Positions 6,875-15,587 are shown, counted from the stretch's first letter. The stretch: 22,455 bases of DNA from an uncultured Bacteroidota bacterium (GCA_903879775.1 CAIRMY010000315.1:1-22455); one strand, 5' to 3'. The notes: generated from the sequence alone by a model not told the origin. Numbers and translations are program-made.

Positions 6875-7566
6875 TCAGTATTTTCTGGGGTTTCCTTCTT
6901 TTTCTTCCTTTCTCTGCTAAAAACATCCCCCAAAATAAATTTAACGTATTTGATTTTTTTGCCCATTTCCAACCAAATACTTTCATAAAAAGTTCTGATT
7001 TGTAGGAATTCTGGCACTGGAATCATGCTGTATACGTCATTGATATTTTCTAGTAAAGTGAGTTGATCCTCTTCAATTTGCGCCAAACTACTTTCATAGA
7101 ATAGATCTGAATCAGTTTTGATATTCATGATGCCGGTTGTTGGCATGACTTTTCGGTAAACGTTTAGAAATCTACCACTGCTTAAACGCTTGGTTTCTTT
7201 GTGTGGTTGTGGGTCTGGGAAGGTGATCCACATTTCAGAAACTTCGTTTTCCGCGAAAAAGTCAAATAATTTATCAATTTCGATACGCAAAAATCGCACA
7301 TTGTTTAATTCTAATTCTAGGGCTGTTTTAGCGCCTTTCCAAAGTCTATTTCCTTTAATATCAACACCAATATAATTGTTATTGGGATTCATTTTCGCAA
7401 GGCCAATTGCATAGTCACCTTTGCCACAAGCAAGTTCTAAAACAATAGGGTTTGTGTTGCCAAAAATAGTTGACCATTTGCCTTTTGTATCCGAATTGTA
7501 ATCGTAGGTGTTCTCAAAAGAATCGAATTCAGCAAATTTCTCAAGCTTATTTTTACCTTTTCCCAT
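6871..7566 (-). CDS. trmB: tRNA (guanine-N7)-methyltransferase TrmB
   Basis: This SAM-dependent methyltransferase forms m7G46 in the tRNA variable loop. It has the SAM-binding motif LELACGKGDYAIGLAK, GVDIKGNRLWKGAK, and the TrmB signature WITFPDPQPHKETKRLSSGRFL. I set the start at ATG 7566 (231 residues, MGKGKNKLEKFAEFDSF), which matches family N-termini. The frame stays open to ATG 7605, but that adds 13 hydrophobic residues unlike the family. A weak -7-like TTTTTTTG (minus strand, 7574-7581) lies 7 bases before the chosen start. The stop overlaps the convergent lipoprotein gene. Confidence 0.93.
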   Translation of the reverse strand: MGKGKNKLEKFAEFDSFENTYDYNSDTKGKWSTIFGNTNPIVLELACGKGDYAIGLAKMNPNNNYIGVDIKGNRLWKGAKTALELELNNVRFLRIEIDKLFDFFAENEVSEMWITFPDPQPHKETKRLSSGRFLNVYRKVMPTTGIMNIKTDSDLFYESSLAQIEEDQLTLLENINDVYSMIPVPEFLQIRTFYESIWLEMGKKIKYVKFILGDVFSRERKKKKETPENTD

Positions 7567-7617
7567 AATGGTGCAAAAAAACATCAGAAAAATGAATTCA
7601 CACATTTTATGTTGAAT

Positions 7618-7625
7618 TACTTTTG
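7618..7625 (+). promoter_or_regulatory. -7 box (TACTTTTG) for aat
   Basis: TACTTTTG is an exact TAnnTTTG match ending 5 bases before the aat ATG at 7631, predicting an mRNA with almost no leader. It lies upstream of, and divergent from, trmB. Confidence 0.48.
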
Positions 7626-7630
7626 CAGAA

Positions 7631-8212
7631 ATGTTATTAACGCCTCAATTACTCATTCAAGCATATTTGTCTGGTTCATTTCCAATGGCTGATCCAGATG
7701 AAGGCGATGCCATTTATTGGCATACGCCAACGCGTCGGGGAATTATTCCGTTAGATGAACGTTTTAAAGTATCTAAAAATTTAAGACGGTTATACAATAA
7801 AAACAAGTTCGAATTGGTGATCAATCGTAATTTTCCGTTGGTCATTGAAAAGTGTTCCCAAAACAGAGATGACGATACTTGGATTTCTGATGAAATTAAG
7901 GAGGCCTATATTGCGATGTATCACGAAGGATTTGCACACAGTTTCGAGGCCTATTTAGATGGAGAATTGGTTGGAGGACTTTATGGGGTATGCATTCGAA
8001 AGGCATTTTTCGGGGAAAGCATGTTTCACACTGTGAACGATGCCAGCAAGATATGTTTGGTGTTTTTAGTTGAGTTTTTGAGAGAACATCATTTTAAACT
8101 TTTAGATACTCAATATTTGAATGACCATATTGCTCAGTTTGGCGCATATGAGATTAGCCATAAAAAATTCTTGGAAATCTTAGAGGAGGCTTTGGATTTG
8201 CCTGAAGATTAA
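7631..8212 (+). CDS. aat: Leucyl/phenylalanyl-tRNA--protein transferase Aat
   Basis: Aat transfers Leu or Phe from aminoacyl-tRNA to N-terminal Arg or Lys of proteins, marking them for ClpS/ClpAP degradation (N-end rule). The protein shows the family blocks in order: LIQAYLSGSFPMADP, IYWHTPTRRGIIPLD, DTWISDEIKEAYIAMYHEGFAHSFE, GGLYGVCIRKAFFGESMFH, NDASKICLVFLVEFL and LLDTQYLNDHIAQFGAYEIS. At 193 residues it lacks the roughly 30 N-terminal residues of the E. coli enzyme, but the conserved core begins at once, so it is a short form rather than a truncation. Confidence 0.93.
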   Translation: MLLTPQLLIQAYLSGSFPMADPDEGDAIYWHTPTRRGIIPLDERFKVSKNLRRLYNKNKFELVINRNFPLVIEKCSQNRDDDTWISDEIKEAYIAMYHEGFAHSFEAYLDGELVGGLYGVCIRKAFFGESMFHTVNDASKICLVFLVEFLREHHFKLLDTQYLNDHIAQFGAYEISHKKFLEILEEALDLPED

Positions 8213-8247
8213 TTCTGCGATTATTTTTCTTTTCGGTTTCTTTTTAT

Positions 8248-8255
8248 CAATTTTG
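8248..8255 (+). promoter_or_regulatory. Possible -7 box (CAATTTTG) for the cyclase gene
   Basis: CAATTTTG differs by one base from TAnnTTTG and ends 5 bases before ATG 8261, the same geometry as at aat. The 48-bp gap after aat is T-rich on the + strand. Confidence 0.3.
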
Positions 8256-8260
8256 AAACA

Positions 8261-9010
8261 ATGCAATTTTCTTTGAATATTCAGAACAGCCATTATGTTG
8301 CTGATTTATCACAACCGCTAAATTTAACATTGGGATTTGGGCCAAATTTCGAAAATCCGAATGCGTTTCACATCAATTATCCAACGGTTGAGCCCATTCG
8401 TGTGGGTGATTTTGTAGGATCTGTGAAAGAGGGTGGAAGTGCAAATTGTGAAATTGTAACCTACTGCGCCCATGGAAATGGCACGCATACTGAAGGGGTG
8501 GGACATATTGCGGAAGAGCGAATTTCTGTTCATGAAGTTTTAACAAAGCATTTTTTCACGGCTCAAATGATCACTGTTCCATTGGTTATGGAAAATAACG
8601 ATTGGGTAATTACATTGGCTGAATTGCAAAAGCATCGCATTGAAAAGGTTGAGGCAATCATTATTCGCTCAACTCCAAATGAGGTTTCTAAGAAAAGTGA
8701 AGTTTGGTCTGGCAATAATCCACCTTATTTTACATTAGATGCCATGCAGTATTTGGTAGATTTAAACCTCGAGCATTTGCTTACCGATTTGCCAAGTGTA
8801 GATCCTGAGGAAGATGCTGGGGCACTCGCGGCCCATAGAATTTGGTGGCAATATCCCTCAAAAACGAGGTTGCATTCGAGTATCACAGAATTGATTTTTG
8901 TGGATGATTCAATCGAAGATGGATTGTTTTTGTTAAATTTGATGGTGCCTAAAATTGCATCAGACGCTGTTCCTTCTCAACCAATTGTTTACCCTTTAAC
9001 GTTGGTTTAA
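8261..9010 (+). CDS. Cyclase family metal-dependent hydrolase (kynurenine formamidase-like fold)
   Basis: This 249-residue member of the cyclase/arylformamidase (KynB-like) family would be a cytosolic metal-dependent amide or ester hydrolase. The metal motif is H71-G-N-G-T-H76-T-E78-G-V-G-H82; the canonical form is HxGTHxDxPxH, so the first His is displaced by one residue and Asp and Pro are changed. The later conserved block reads DLPSVDPEEDAGALAAHRIWW. The substrate is unknown, and no kynurenine pathway gene is near, so kynB is not assigned. It is probably co-transcribed with the GT9 gene one base downstream. Confidence 0.85.
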   Translation: MQFSLNIQNSHYVADLSQPLNLTLGFGPNFENPNAFHINYPTVEPIRVGDFVGSVKEGGSANCEIVTYCAHGNGTHTEGVGHIAEERISVHEVLTKHFFTAQMITVPLVMENNDWVITLAELQKHRIEKVEAIIIRSTPNEVSKKSEVWSGNNPPYFTLDAMQYLVDLNLEHLLTDLPSVDPEEDAGALAAHRIWWQYPSKTRLHSSITELIFVDDSIEDGLFLLNLMVPKIASDAVPSQPIVYPLTLV

Positions 9011-9011
9011 A

Positions 9012-10055
9012 ATGCAATTCGAGAAATTACTCTATGGTTTGAATATGGCTTTGTCGGCCTGTTTGAATTCAATTCTTGGTATTTTTTCGAGAGATGCTGA
9101 TAGAACAAAAGTAAGGTCAGTGGTGTGCATTAAATTGGATGAAATTGGCGATATGGCTGCAAGCGTTCATGTGTTTCAAAATTTGAGGGACATTTTTCCA
9201 AATGCTAAAATTACCGTTTTATGCAAACCATTTGTGCAATCGCTCATTCAAAATGATCCGAATATCGATCAGTTTTTGAATGATTCTTCAGAGCTTAAAA
9301 AGTATGATGTTTGGGTTGAGCTTCGCGGAAATTGGAAAACCTTTTTTGCCTCCATTTTAAAGACAAATAAGTTTCGGGTTGACAGAGGTACGGTTCGGTT
9401 TAAACAAAGGGGTAATCAACCTCATGAAACCATTACAAATTCAAGAATCATTGAGCCAATTTTGTTAAAATATGCATCAGATTTGGACTTGAAAGGAGTG
9501 TCAAAATTATACCCTTCATTGGCGGAAATTACATTGGCGAAAGAGAGGATTGAAAGTTTAAATGTTCAAAAACATGTTGTGATACATCCAGCGGCGAGGA
9601 GGGTTTTGCGTCAGTGGCCGGCAGAAAGATTTGCATTTATTGCAAAACATTTATGGGAAAGATATGCATTAAATACAATTGTAGTTGGCACCAAAGATGA
9701 AATTGACATACTCGAAAATGTAAAATCAGGACAAGATTTCGTGAAAATTTGGATTTCAAATGATTCATTGCTCACATTGTTTTCTGTGATTCAAAATGCA
9801 GAGTTGTTTATTGGGAATGAAAGTGGACCATTGCAAATAGCTGACCTGTCTGGCATTCCGGTGATTGGATTGTTTGGGCCTGGTGTTAAAAATGTTTTTT
9901 ATCCGCAAAGAAATTCTAGGTCTAAAGTCATTCATTCCTTCCTTGAATGTAATCCATGTGATCAAATTCATTGTTCCGAGTCAATTCCATGCATTGAAAG
10001 AATTCAAACCATTGAGGTGACTCAGGTGATTGATGAGCTGTTATCTACTAAATAA
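9012..10055 (+). CDS. Glycosyltransferase family 9 (heptosyltransferase-like)
   Basis: The 347-residue protein resembles ADP-heptose:LPS heptosyltransferases (GT9, GT-B fold), which act on the cytoplasmic side of lipopolysaccharide core synthesis. The N-terminal domain contains IKLDEIGDMAASVHVFQNLRD and FPNAKITVLCKP. The C-terminal donor-binding domain has VVIHPAARRVLRQWP, followed by ELFIGNESGPLQIADLSGIPVIGLFGPG, where the usual His of SGPxHxA is Gln. The end holds ECNPCDQIHCSESIPCI, the cysteine-rich tail often seen in Bacteroidota members. The acceptor and sugar are unknown. Confidence 0.87.
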   Translation: MQFEKLLYGLNMALSACLNSILGIFSRDADRTKVRSVVCIKLDEIGDMAASVHVFQNLRDIFPNAKITVLCKPFVQSLIQNDPNIDQFLNDSSELKKYDVWVELRGNWKTFFASILKTNKFRVDRGTVRFKQRGNQPHETITNSRIIEPILLKYASDLDLKGVSKLYPSLAEITLAKERIESLNVQKHVVIHPAARRVLRQWPAERFAFIAKHLWERYALNTIVVGTKDEIDILENVKSGQDFVKIWISNDSLLTLFSVIQNAELFIGNESGPLQIADLSGIPVIGLFGPGVKNVFYPQRNSRSKVIHSFLECNPCDQIHCSESIPCIERIQTIEVTQVIDELLSTK

Positions 10056-10111
10056 AATTGTGAATTACAAAGTATATGCAACAAATGGCATGATTTTAGC
10101 GGGTTTGAATC

Positions 10112-10119
10112 TAATTTAG
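10112..10119 (+). promoter_or_regulatory. Possible -7 box (TAATTTAG) for rnz
   Basis: TAATTTAG is a TAnnTTaG variant, one base from the consensus, ending 7 bases before the rnz ATG. The 71-bp gap after the GT9 gene shows no hairpin. Confidence 0.3.
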
Positions 10120-10126
10120 TTCCCTC

Positions 10127-11050
10127 ATGCAAAAACCATTTGAAATAACTGTCCTTGGCACATCTTCCGCTACTCCTACCCGCGATAGAAATCCGAGTGC
10201 ACAGTATGTTCGATTGGATAAGCATTATTTTTTAATTGATTGTGGAGAGGCAACCCAATTGCAACTCACCAAATATAACTTGAGGCTGCAAAAAATAAAG
10301 TATGTTTTGATTTCCCATTTACATGGTGATCATTATTTCGGATTGCCTGGGCTGGTTACATCTATGGCACTTTTTGGACGTGTAGATCCATTGTATATTG
10401 TTTGTCCGGCCGACTTAAAACCAATCATGGATGCCATTTTAACAATTGGGGATGCGCACATGAATTTTGAAATTCATTATATTTTTACCAATCCAAATGA
10501 TGTTGAAACAATTTTAGATGAAGATGATTTTTCAATCCATACCATTCCATTGAAGCATAGAATTCCATGTACCGGTTTTGTGATAGAGGAGAAAGGTCCT
10601 GAAAGGAAAATCAATTTAGAGGCTTGTGAACGTTATGAAATTCCGGTTAGTTTTTATGAAAAATTGAAATGGGGTGAAGATTTTAAGGGACAAAGTGGAA
10701 TTGAAATTGCGAATGAATTATTGACATTTCAGGGGTATAAAAACAGAAAGTTTGCCTATATATCTGACACTATTTACGATGAAACAATTGTCCCAAATAT
10801 TTCTGATGTAACGCTTTTGTATCATGAAGCAACATTTTTGCATGATCGTTTGCAACGGGCCCAAGAAACTTTTCATACCACTGCATTACAAGCTGGTCAA
10901 ATTGCTAAATTGGCGAATGCTAAGAATTTGATGATTGGACATTACAGCGCACGTTATTCAGATCTAGAACCATTGCTGTTGGAAGCCAAGAAAATTCATT
11001 TAGAAACTTACCTCGCAATAGAGGGCGAAGTTTTCCAATTAAACAGTTGA
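10127..11050 (+). CDS. rnz: Ribonuclease Z (tRNA 3' endonuclease)
   Basis: Ribonuclease Z cuts the 3' trailer from precursor tRNAs. This is a 307-residue short-form enzyme of the metallo-beta-lactamase fold: H64-L-H66-G-D68-H69 forms the zinc site. LGTSSATPTRDRNPSAQYV is the family N-terminus, PLKHRIPCTGFVIEE is the His-containing loop, and YISDTIYDE and LYHEATFLHD supply further ligands. NLMIGHYSARYSDLEPLLLEA carries the C-terminal His ligand. Length and motifs are complete. Confidence 0.95.
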   Translation: MQKPFEITVLGTSSATPTRDRNPSAQYVRLDKHYFLIDCGEATQLQLTKYNLRLQKIKYVLISHLHGDHYFGLPGLVTSMALFGRVDPLYIVCPADLKPIMDAILTIGDAHMNFEIHYIFTNPNDVETILDEDDFSIHTIPLKHRIPCTGFVIEEKGPERKINLEACERYEIPVSFYEKLKWGEDFKGQSGIEIANELLTFQGYKNRKFAYISDTIYDETIVPNISDVTLLYHEATFLHDRLQRAQETFHTTALQAGQIAKLANAKNLMIGHYSARYSDLEPLLLEAKKIHLETYLAIEGEVFQLNS

Positions 11051-11072
11051 TAAAGAGCAAATTATATTCTTT

Positions 11073-11094
11073 TGAGTGATATAATAAACACTCA
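11073..11094 (+). terminator. Weak possible terminator hairpin after rnz
   Basis: TGAGTG at 11073-11078 pairs with CACTCA at 11089-11094 across a 10-base loop and is followed by CTTTTC. The stem is short and the T-tract broken, so termination is uncertain. It sits 23 bases after the rnz stop, ahead of the ftsK promoter. Confidence 0.3.
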
Positions 11095-11138
11095 CTTTTC
11101 TGTGAATAAGTACATAATTTTTGACCTTATTTTCGTTT

Positions 11139-11146
11139 TACTTTCG
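11139..11146 (+). promoter_or_regulatory. -7 box (TACTTTCG) for ftsK
   Basis: TACTTTCG is a TAnnTTcG match ending 9 bases before the ftsK ATG. A TTTTTG lies 15 bases upstream of it (ending at 11123), closer than the roughly 20-base spacing expected for a -33 element. Confidence 0.42.
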
Positions 11147-11155
11147 TAAATCACA

Positions 11156-13894
11156 ATGAGTGCAGCACCTAAACAATCCACAAAAAAATCTAAATCGCCG
11201 GCTGATTTTTTAAAAGAAAGACCGTCCGACAAATCAGAACAAATTTCTGGAAAAGAAATATGGAGGGCTGCTACCTTAAAAAACGAAACAACGCGTAAGG
11301 TTGTGGGCTTTTTGATGTTGGTTTTATCTGTTGTATTTCTCATTAGTTTTATTTCATTTTTCTTTACTTGGCAAACCGATCAAAGTTTTTCTGCCGATGG
11401 TGGTGCACAATACGATGGTGAAACAAAACTTAAAGCAGCCAATGCCATGGGCGCAATTGGATCTAGTTTGGCATTTTTCTTTATGCACAATGGTTTTGGG
11501 TTGGGGGCTTTTGCAATCCTGCCTTATATGGTCCTCGCAGGGATGTATTTGCTGTTCGATTATCGTCCATTTTCTTTATTGAGAATTCTGTTACACACCA
11601 TTTTATTTGTGATTTGGTTTTCTCTATTTTTAGGATATTGCTTTCAAATTTGGTTTCCTTTATTGGGAGGGACATTTGGTTATTTTGGAATAATTCAAAT
11701 ACAGAATAGCATTGGACCTATAGGTTCTTTCTTGTTTTTAACTGCCTTTGCTGTGGTCTATTCTTTTGTTTTCCTCAATTTAAATCCTTTCTCACGAATT
11801 GTTCTTAAAAATCCTGAGGACATAGAAGAACATGAATTGGATGAAGTTTTGGATTTGAGTTCAAGTGGTATTCAGGCAGAAAAAATAGCGCCAAGTATTG
11901 TTGTAGATGGTGCCGATGACGATGACGATGAGATCTTTGTAAGTTCTGATTCGGAAGAGCTAAAAAATCCATTTGCCGACGACAATTTAGATGACGGTCC
12001 TTCAGTAAGTGATTTTGAAAATTGGGATGGAATGAACATCACCATGAAGCGTAAAGATGAGCAAGTAGAACCTTCATCCCTCAATAACAATGAAGCGCTG
12101 AATGGCACTACGAACAAGCCAAAATTCGAACCAATTGTAGATTCAACTGAACCAGAAGAATATCAATTTAAGGCTGAAAACAACGATGGTTCTCATGAAG
12201 AATCGGAGGAGTTTGTAATTTACACATCCGAATCTGAGGAAAGACATGAGCCAACGGTTATATCGGCCATAGGTCCAAATGAAATTAAATTTGAAGATGG
12301 ATTTGCAATTCAAGATTTAACTCAGCAAAAAGATGAATTGGTTACAGAAAACAAGGGCGATGCGGCGGTTGAAAGATATGGAGTTGATACAGAATTTGAT
12401 CCTAAAGCCGATTTAAGTAAATACCAGTTTCCAACACTTGATTTACTAAAAGATTACGACACCAAGAAGCAAGAAATTGATATTGAAGAAATTAATAGAA
12501 GTAAAAAATTAATTCAAGATACACTCGAAAACTATAAAATTGGAATTTCTAGTATTAAAGCAAGCGTAGGTCCTACGGTAACTTTATATGAAATCATTCC
12601 AGCGCCGGGGGTTAAAATTTCGAGAATAAAGAACCTTGAAGATGATATTGCTCTGAGTTTAGCAGCATTGGGTATTCGTATCATTGCTCCAATACCTGGA
12701 AAAGGCACAATTGGTATTGAAGTTCCAAATCGCAATCCAGAAATGGTGCCAATGCGCGGAGTTCTTGCAAGCAAGAAATTCCAAGAATGCGATTATCAAT
12801 TGCCTGTGGTTTTAGGGAAAACCATTTCAAATGAAATTTTTATTGCCGATTTGGCAAAAATGCCGCATTTGTTGATGGCAGGGGCAACAGGTCAAGGTAA
12901 ATCTGTTGGATTAAATGCCATATTGGTATCGTTGCTTTATAAAATGCATCCTGCATATGTGAAATTCGTTTTGGTTGATCCCAAAAAGGTTGAATTAACA
13001 TTATTCAATAAAATAGAACGACATTTCTTAGCTAAATTACCTGGTGATGGCGAAGCCATTATCACGGAAAACGCGAAGGTTATCAATACATTGAATTCTT
13101 TATGTGTTGAGATGGATAATCGCTACAAATTGCTACAAGATGCAATGGTTAGAAATATTGTTGAATACAATGTGAAGTTTGTGAATCGGAAGTTAAATCC
13201 GCAAAATGGACATCGATTTTTACCGTACATCGTAGTGGTGATAGATGAGGTTGCAGATTTAATGATGACCGCGGGTAAAGAAATTGAAATGCCAATTGCC
13301 CGTATTGCGCAGTTGGCACGTGCCATTGGAATTCATTTAATTTTGGCAACTCAGCGTCCTTCGGTAAACGTAATTACCGGTATGATTAAAGCGAATTTCC
13401 CAGCAAGAATTGCCTTTCGTGTAACTTCTAAGATCGATAGCCGTACTATTTTAGATGGCAATGGTGCCGATCAATTAATTGGTAAAGGAGATATGCTTTA
13501 TAGTGGGGGAAATGAAATGATACGACTTCAATGTCCGTTTGTAGACACACCAGAGGTGGAGCAAATTTGTGACTTTATTGGCGAGCAACGGGCTTATCCA
13601 ACTGCCTATATCTTACCGGAGGTAAAAGATGACACAACCACCATTGCTGGGGGTGAATTTAATGCCGATGAAAGAGATTCTATGTTTGAGGATGCGGCTC
13701 GGGTGATTGTGCAAAATCAAGTGGGAAGTACAAGTATGATTCAACGAAAGTTGAAAATTGGTTATAATAGAGCGGGTCGTTTGATGGATCAATTAGAAGA
13801 TGCTGGTATTGTTGGTCCTAATGTTGGAAGCAAACCGCGTCAAGTTCTCGTTCCAGATGAATTTGCTTTGGAACAATTTTTGAATAATTTATAG
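11156..13894 (+). CDS. ftsK: DNA translocase FtsK
   Basis: FtsK couples cell division to clearing and dimer resolution of the terminus region. The 912-residue protein has an N-terminal membrane domain of about four helices (about 45-220), then a long acidic Asp/Glu/Ser-rich linker (about 220-410) that includes a D-D-D-D-E run. The motor domain (about 415-840) has Walker A GATGQGKSVG (about 576-585) and Walker B VVVIDEVADLMM (about 692-703), plus ARAIGIHLILATQRPSVNVITG. The winged-helix gamma domain (about 845-912) has STSMIQRKLKIGYNRAGRLM, used for DNA orientation sites and for activating XerD. Length is normal for the phylum. lolA follows after 10 bp. Confidence 0.96.
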   Translation: MSAAPKQSTKKSKSPADFLKERPSDKSEQISGKEIWRAATLKNETTRKVVGFLMLVLSVVFLISFISFFFTWQTDQSFSADGGAQYDGETKLKAANAMGAIGSSLAFFFMHNGFGLGAFAILPYMVLAGMYLLFDYRPFSLLRILLHTILFVIWFSLFLGYCFQIWFPLLGGTFGYFGIIQIQNSIGPIGSFLFLTAFAVVYSFVFLNLNPFSRIVLKNPEDIEEHELDEVLDLSSSGIQAEKIAPSIVVDGADDDDDEIFVSSDSEELKNPFADDNLDDGPSVSDFENWDGMNITMKRKDEQVEPSSLNNNEALNGTTNKPKFEPIVDSTEPEEYQFKAENNDGSHEESEEFVIYTSESEERHEPTVISAIGPNEIKFEDGFAIQDLTQQKDELVTENKGDAAVERYGVDTEFDPKADLSKYQFPTLDLLKDYDTKKQEIDIEEINRSKKLIQDTLENYKIGISSIKASVGPTVTLYEIIPAPGVKISRIKNLEDDIALSLAALGIRIIAPIPGKGTIGIEVPNRNPEMVPMRGVLASKKFQECDYQLPVVLGKTISNEIFIADLAKMPHLLMAGATGQGKSVGLNAILVSLLYKMHPAYVKFVLVDPKKVELTLFNKIERHFLAKLPGDGEAIITENAKVINTLNSLCVEMDNRYKLLQDAMVRNIVEYNVKFVNRKLNPQNGHRFLPYIVVVIDEVADLMMTAGKEIEMPIARIAQLARAIGIHLILATQRPSVNVITGMIKANFPARIAFRVTSKIDSRTILDGNGADQLIGKGDMLYSGGNEMIRLQCPFVDTPEVEQICDFIGEQRAYPTAYILPEVKDDTTTIAGGEFNADERDSMFEDAARVIVQNQVGSTSMIQRKLKIGYNRAGRLMDQLEDAGIVGPNVGSKPRQVLVPDEFALEQFLNNL

Positions 13895-13904
13895 TAAATA
13901 AGAT

Positions 13905-14606
13905 ATGGTTATACAGAATTTTAGATTTTTATGTTTCGTTGTAATGAGTTTTTTTGCAACATCAATTGCTTTAGCGCAAACACAGGAAGTGATTTCCGAT
14001 AAGGGTCAGAGTGATGCAAAGTCTCAAGAAATACTTAAGAAAGTATCGAAATTATATCAAGGGTATAAAACGATTACCGCAAGCTTTACAATTACCACAA
14101 GCGCGGTAAATAAGAAACCATTGGTTTCAAAAGGTACAGTTTGGATTAAAGGAAATAAGTTCAAATTGAACTATGCAAATCAGGAAATTTACTGCAATGG
14201 TTCAACCATTTGGACCTACAATCCAGACGATCAAGAGGTTACTCTAGAGGATTACAAAAAGCGCGACAACAACATCACTCCAAATGAAATATTTACGGTG
14301 TATCATAAAGGATATAAAACTAAATATGAGGGCCCAACAACCGAGGGAAACCGAGTTCATGATGTGATTCGATTGGTGCCTAAGAAAAAGGCAAACTATG
14401 CATATTTAAAGTTGGAGATCGACAATTCTAATTATAAGATAAACAAGGTTATTCAACACTATAAAAATGGCACAGAGGTATCTATTGAATTGAATAAGTT
14501 AACACCGAATTCGGCCTTAAAAGATGATTTCTTCCAATGGGTAGAAGCTGGTCATGACGGGGTGACAGTGGTTGATTTAACAAAATCAAAGAAGAAGAAG
14601 AAGTAA
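13905..14606 (+). CDS. lolA: LolA-like outer-membrane lipoprotein carrier protein
   Basis: The 233-residue protein has an Sec signal peptide (residues 1 to about 24, ending SIALA-QTQ), then the LolA/LolB-type incomplete beta-barrel. Visible blocks are ILKKVSKLYQGYKTITASFTI, GTVWIKGNKFKLNY, and IYCNGSTIWTYNPDDQEVTLEDY. LolA ferries lipoproteins across the periplasm to the outer membrane. The ftsK-lolA order is also found in E. coli, which supports the call. The last codons are five AAG in a row (14589-14603), giving a KSKKKKK tail. A strong terminator follows. Confidence 0.88.
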   Translation: MVIQNFRFLCFVVMSFFATSIALAQTQEVISDKGQSDAKSQEILKKVSKLYQGYKTITASFTITTSAVNKKPLVSKGTVWIKGNKFKLNYANQEIYCNGSTIWTYNPDDQEVTLEDYKKRDNNITPNEIFTVYHKGYKTKYEGPTTEGNRVHDVIRLVPKKKANYAYLKLEIDNSNYKINKVIQHYKNGTEVSIELNKLTPNSALKDDFFQWVEAGHDGVTVVDLTKSKKKKK

Positions 14607-14651
14607 TTAAATTGTTGGAAACGGTTTAATCGTTTTTAACGTTTGGGCATA

Positions 14652-14681
14652 AAAAAAGGCTGTTGTAAAACAGCCTTTTTT
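14652..14681. terminator. Strong bidirectional intrinsic terminator between lolA and sucD
   Basis: GGCTGTT (14658-14664) pairs perfectly with AACAGCC (14669-14675) around a GTAA loop, flanked by six A on the left and six T on the right. It therefore works for the rightward ftsK-lolA transcript and, on the other strand, for the leftward sucD transcript, whose stop is 18 bases away. Confidence 0.9.
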
Positions 14682-14699
14682 GTATCGTTTGGATTTTGA

Positions 14700-15569
14700 T
14701 TATTTCATGACTTCGAACATTCTACGTCCGATTTCTGCAGGGCTTTCAACAACGTGAATTCCGCACTCACGCATAATTGCCATTTTTGCAGCTGCTGTAT
14801 CGTCTTTGCCACCTACAATTGCACCAGCATGTCCCATACGGCGACCTGCAGGAGCAGTTTGACCAGCAATAAAACCTACAACCGGTTTTGTGCCATATTG
14901 TTTAATCCAATTTGCTGCTTCGGCTTCCATTCCACCTCCAATTTCACCGATCATAACAATACCAGCAGTTTCTGGATCGTTCATGAACAATTCAATCGCA
15001 TCTTTGGTTGTTGTTCCAATAATTGGATCACCACCAATACCAATTGCAGTAGATTGACCCATTCCTAATTTAGTTAATTGATCAACTGCTTCATATGTTA
15101 AAGTACCAGACTTAGATATAACACCAATATGACCCTTCTTGAAAATAAATCCTGGCATGATACCAATTTTTGCTTCCTCTGGAGTAATGATGCCTGGGCA
15201 GTTAGGTCCAATTAGACGGCAATTTTTAGAATTTAAATATTCTCTAACCATCACCATGTCTTTTGTTGGGATACCTTCAGTAATTGCAACAATGACTTGA
15301 ATTCCAGCGTCGGCAGATTCCATAATTGCATCTGCTGCAAATGCAGGGGGTACAAAAATGATACTCACATCGGCACCCGCTTCGCTTACTGCAGCTTCTA
15401 CAGTGTTGAAAACAGGGCGATCTAAATGCTTACTTCCTCCTTTTCCTGGTGTTACACCTCCAATTACATTGGTGCCGTATTCAATCATTTGGGTTGCGTG
15501 AAAGGTTCCCTCGTTTCCGGTAAATCCTTGAACAACAATCCTCGAATTTTTATTAACTAGAATGCTCAT
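14700..15569 (-). CDS. sucD: Succinyl-CoA synthetase (ADP-forming) alpha subunit
   Basis: This TCA-cycle enzyme subunit makes succinate and ATP from succinyl-CoA; the beta subunit gene (sucC) is not in the window. The N-terminal CoA-binding domain starts SILVNKNSRIVVQGFTGNEG, followed by GGVTPGKGGSKHLDRPVFN and LIGPNCPGIITPEEAKIGIMPG. The phosphohistidine is H247 in GRRMGHAGAIVGGKDDTAAAK. I use ATG 15569 (289 residues), which matches family N-termini. The frame runs open to 15590, but that start would lie inside the -7 box at 15588-15595. Confidence 0.96.
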   Translation of the reverse strand: MSILVNKNSRIVVQGFTGNEGTFHATQMIEYGTNVIGGVTPGKGGSKHLDRPVFNTVEAAVSEAGADVSIIFVPPAFAADAIMESADAGIQVIVAITEGIPTKDMVMVREYLNSKNCRLIGPNCPGIITPEEAKIGIMPGFIFKKGHIGVISKSGTLTYEAVDQLTKLGMGQSTAIGIGGDPIIGTTTKDAIELFMNDPETAGIVMIGEIGGGMEAEAANWIKQYGTKPVVGFIAGQTAPAGRRMGHAGAIVGGKDDTAAAKMAIMRECGIHVVESPAEIGRRMFEVMK

Positions 15570-15587
15570 GAGTATATTTTTGAACCG

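Noticed and set aside
7567..7605. 13-codon N-terminal extension of trmB
   Set aside because: The extension is hydrophobic, unlike TrmB family N-termini, which match the start at 7566.
11889..11940. GATGAC-type repeats in the ftsK linker considered as a DNA repeat element
   Set aside because: They encode the acidic Asp/Glu run typical of FtsK linkers, are short and imperfect, and have no copies elsewhere in the window.
14754..15068. 104-codon Cys/Thr-rich frame antisense to sucD
   Set aside because: Shadow of the strongly conserved sucD frame; composition is unlike the genes around it.
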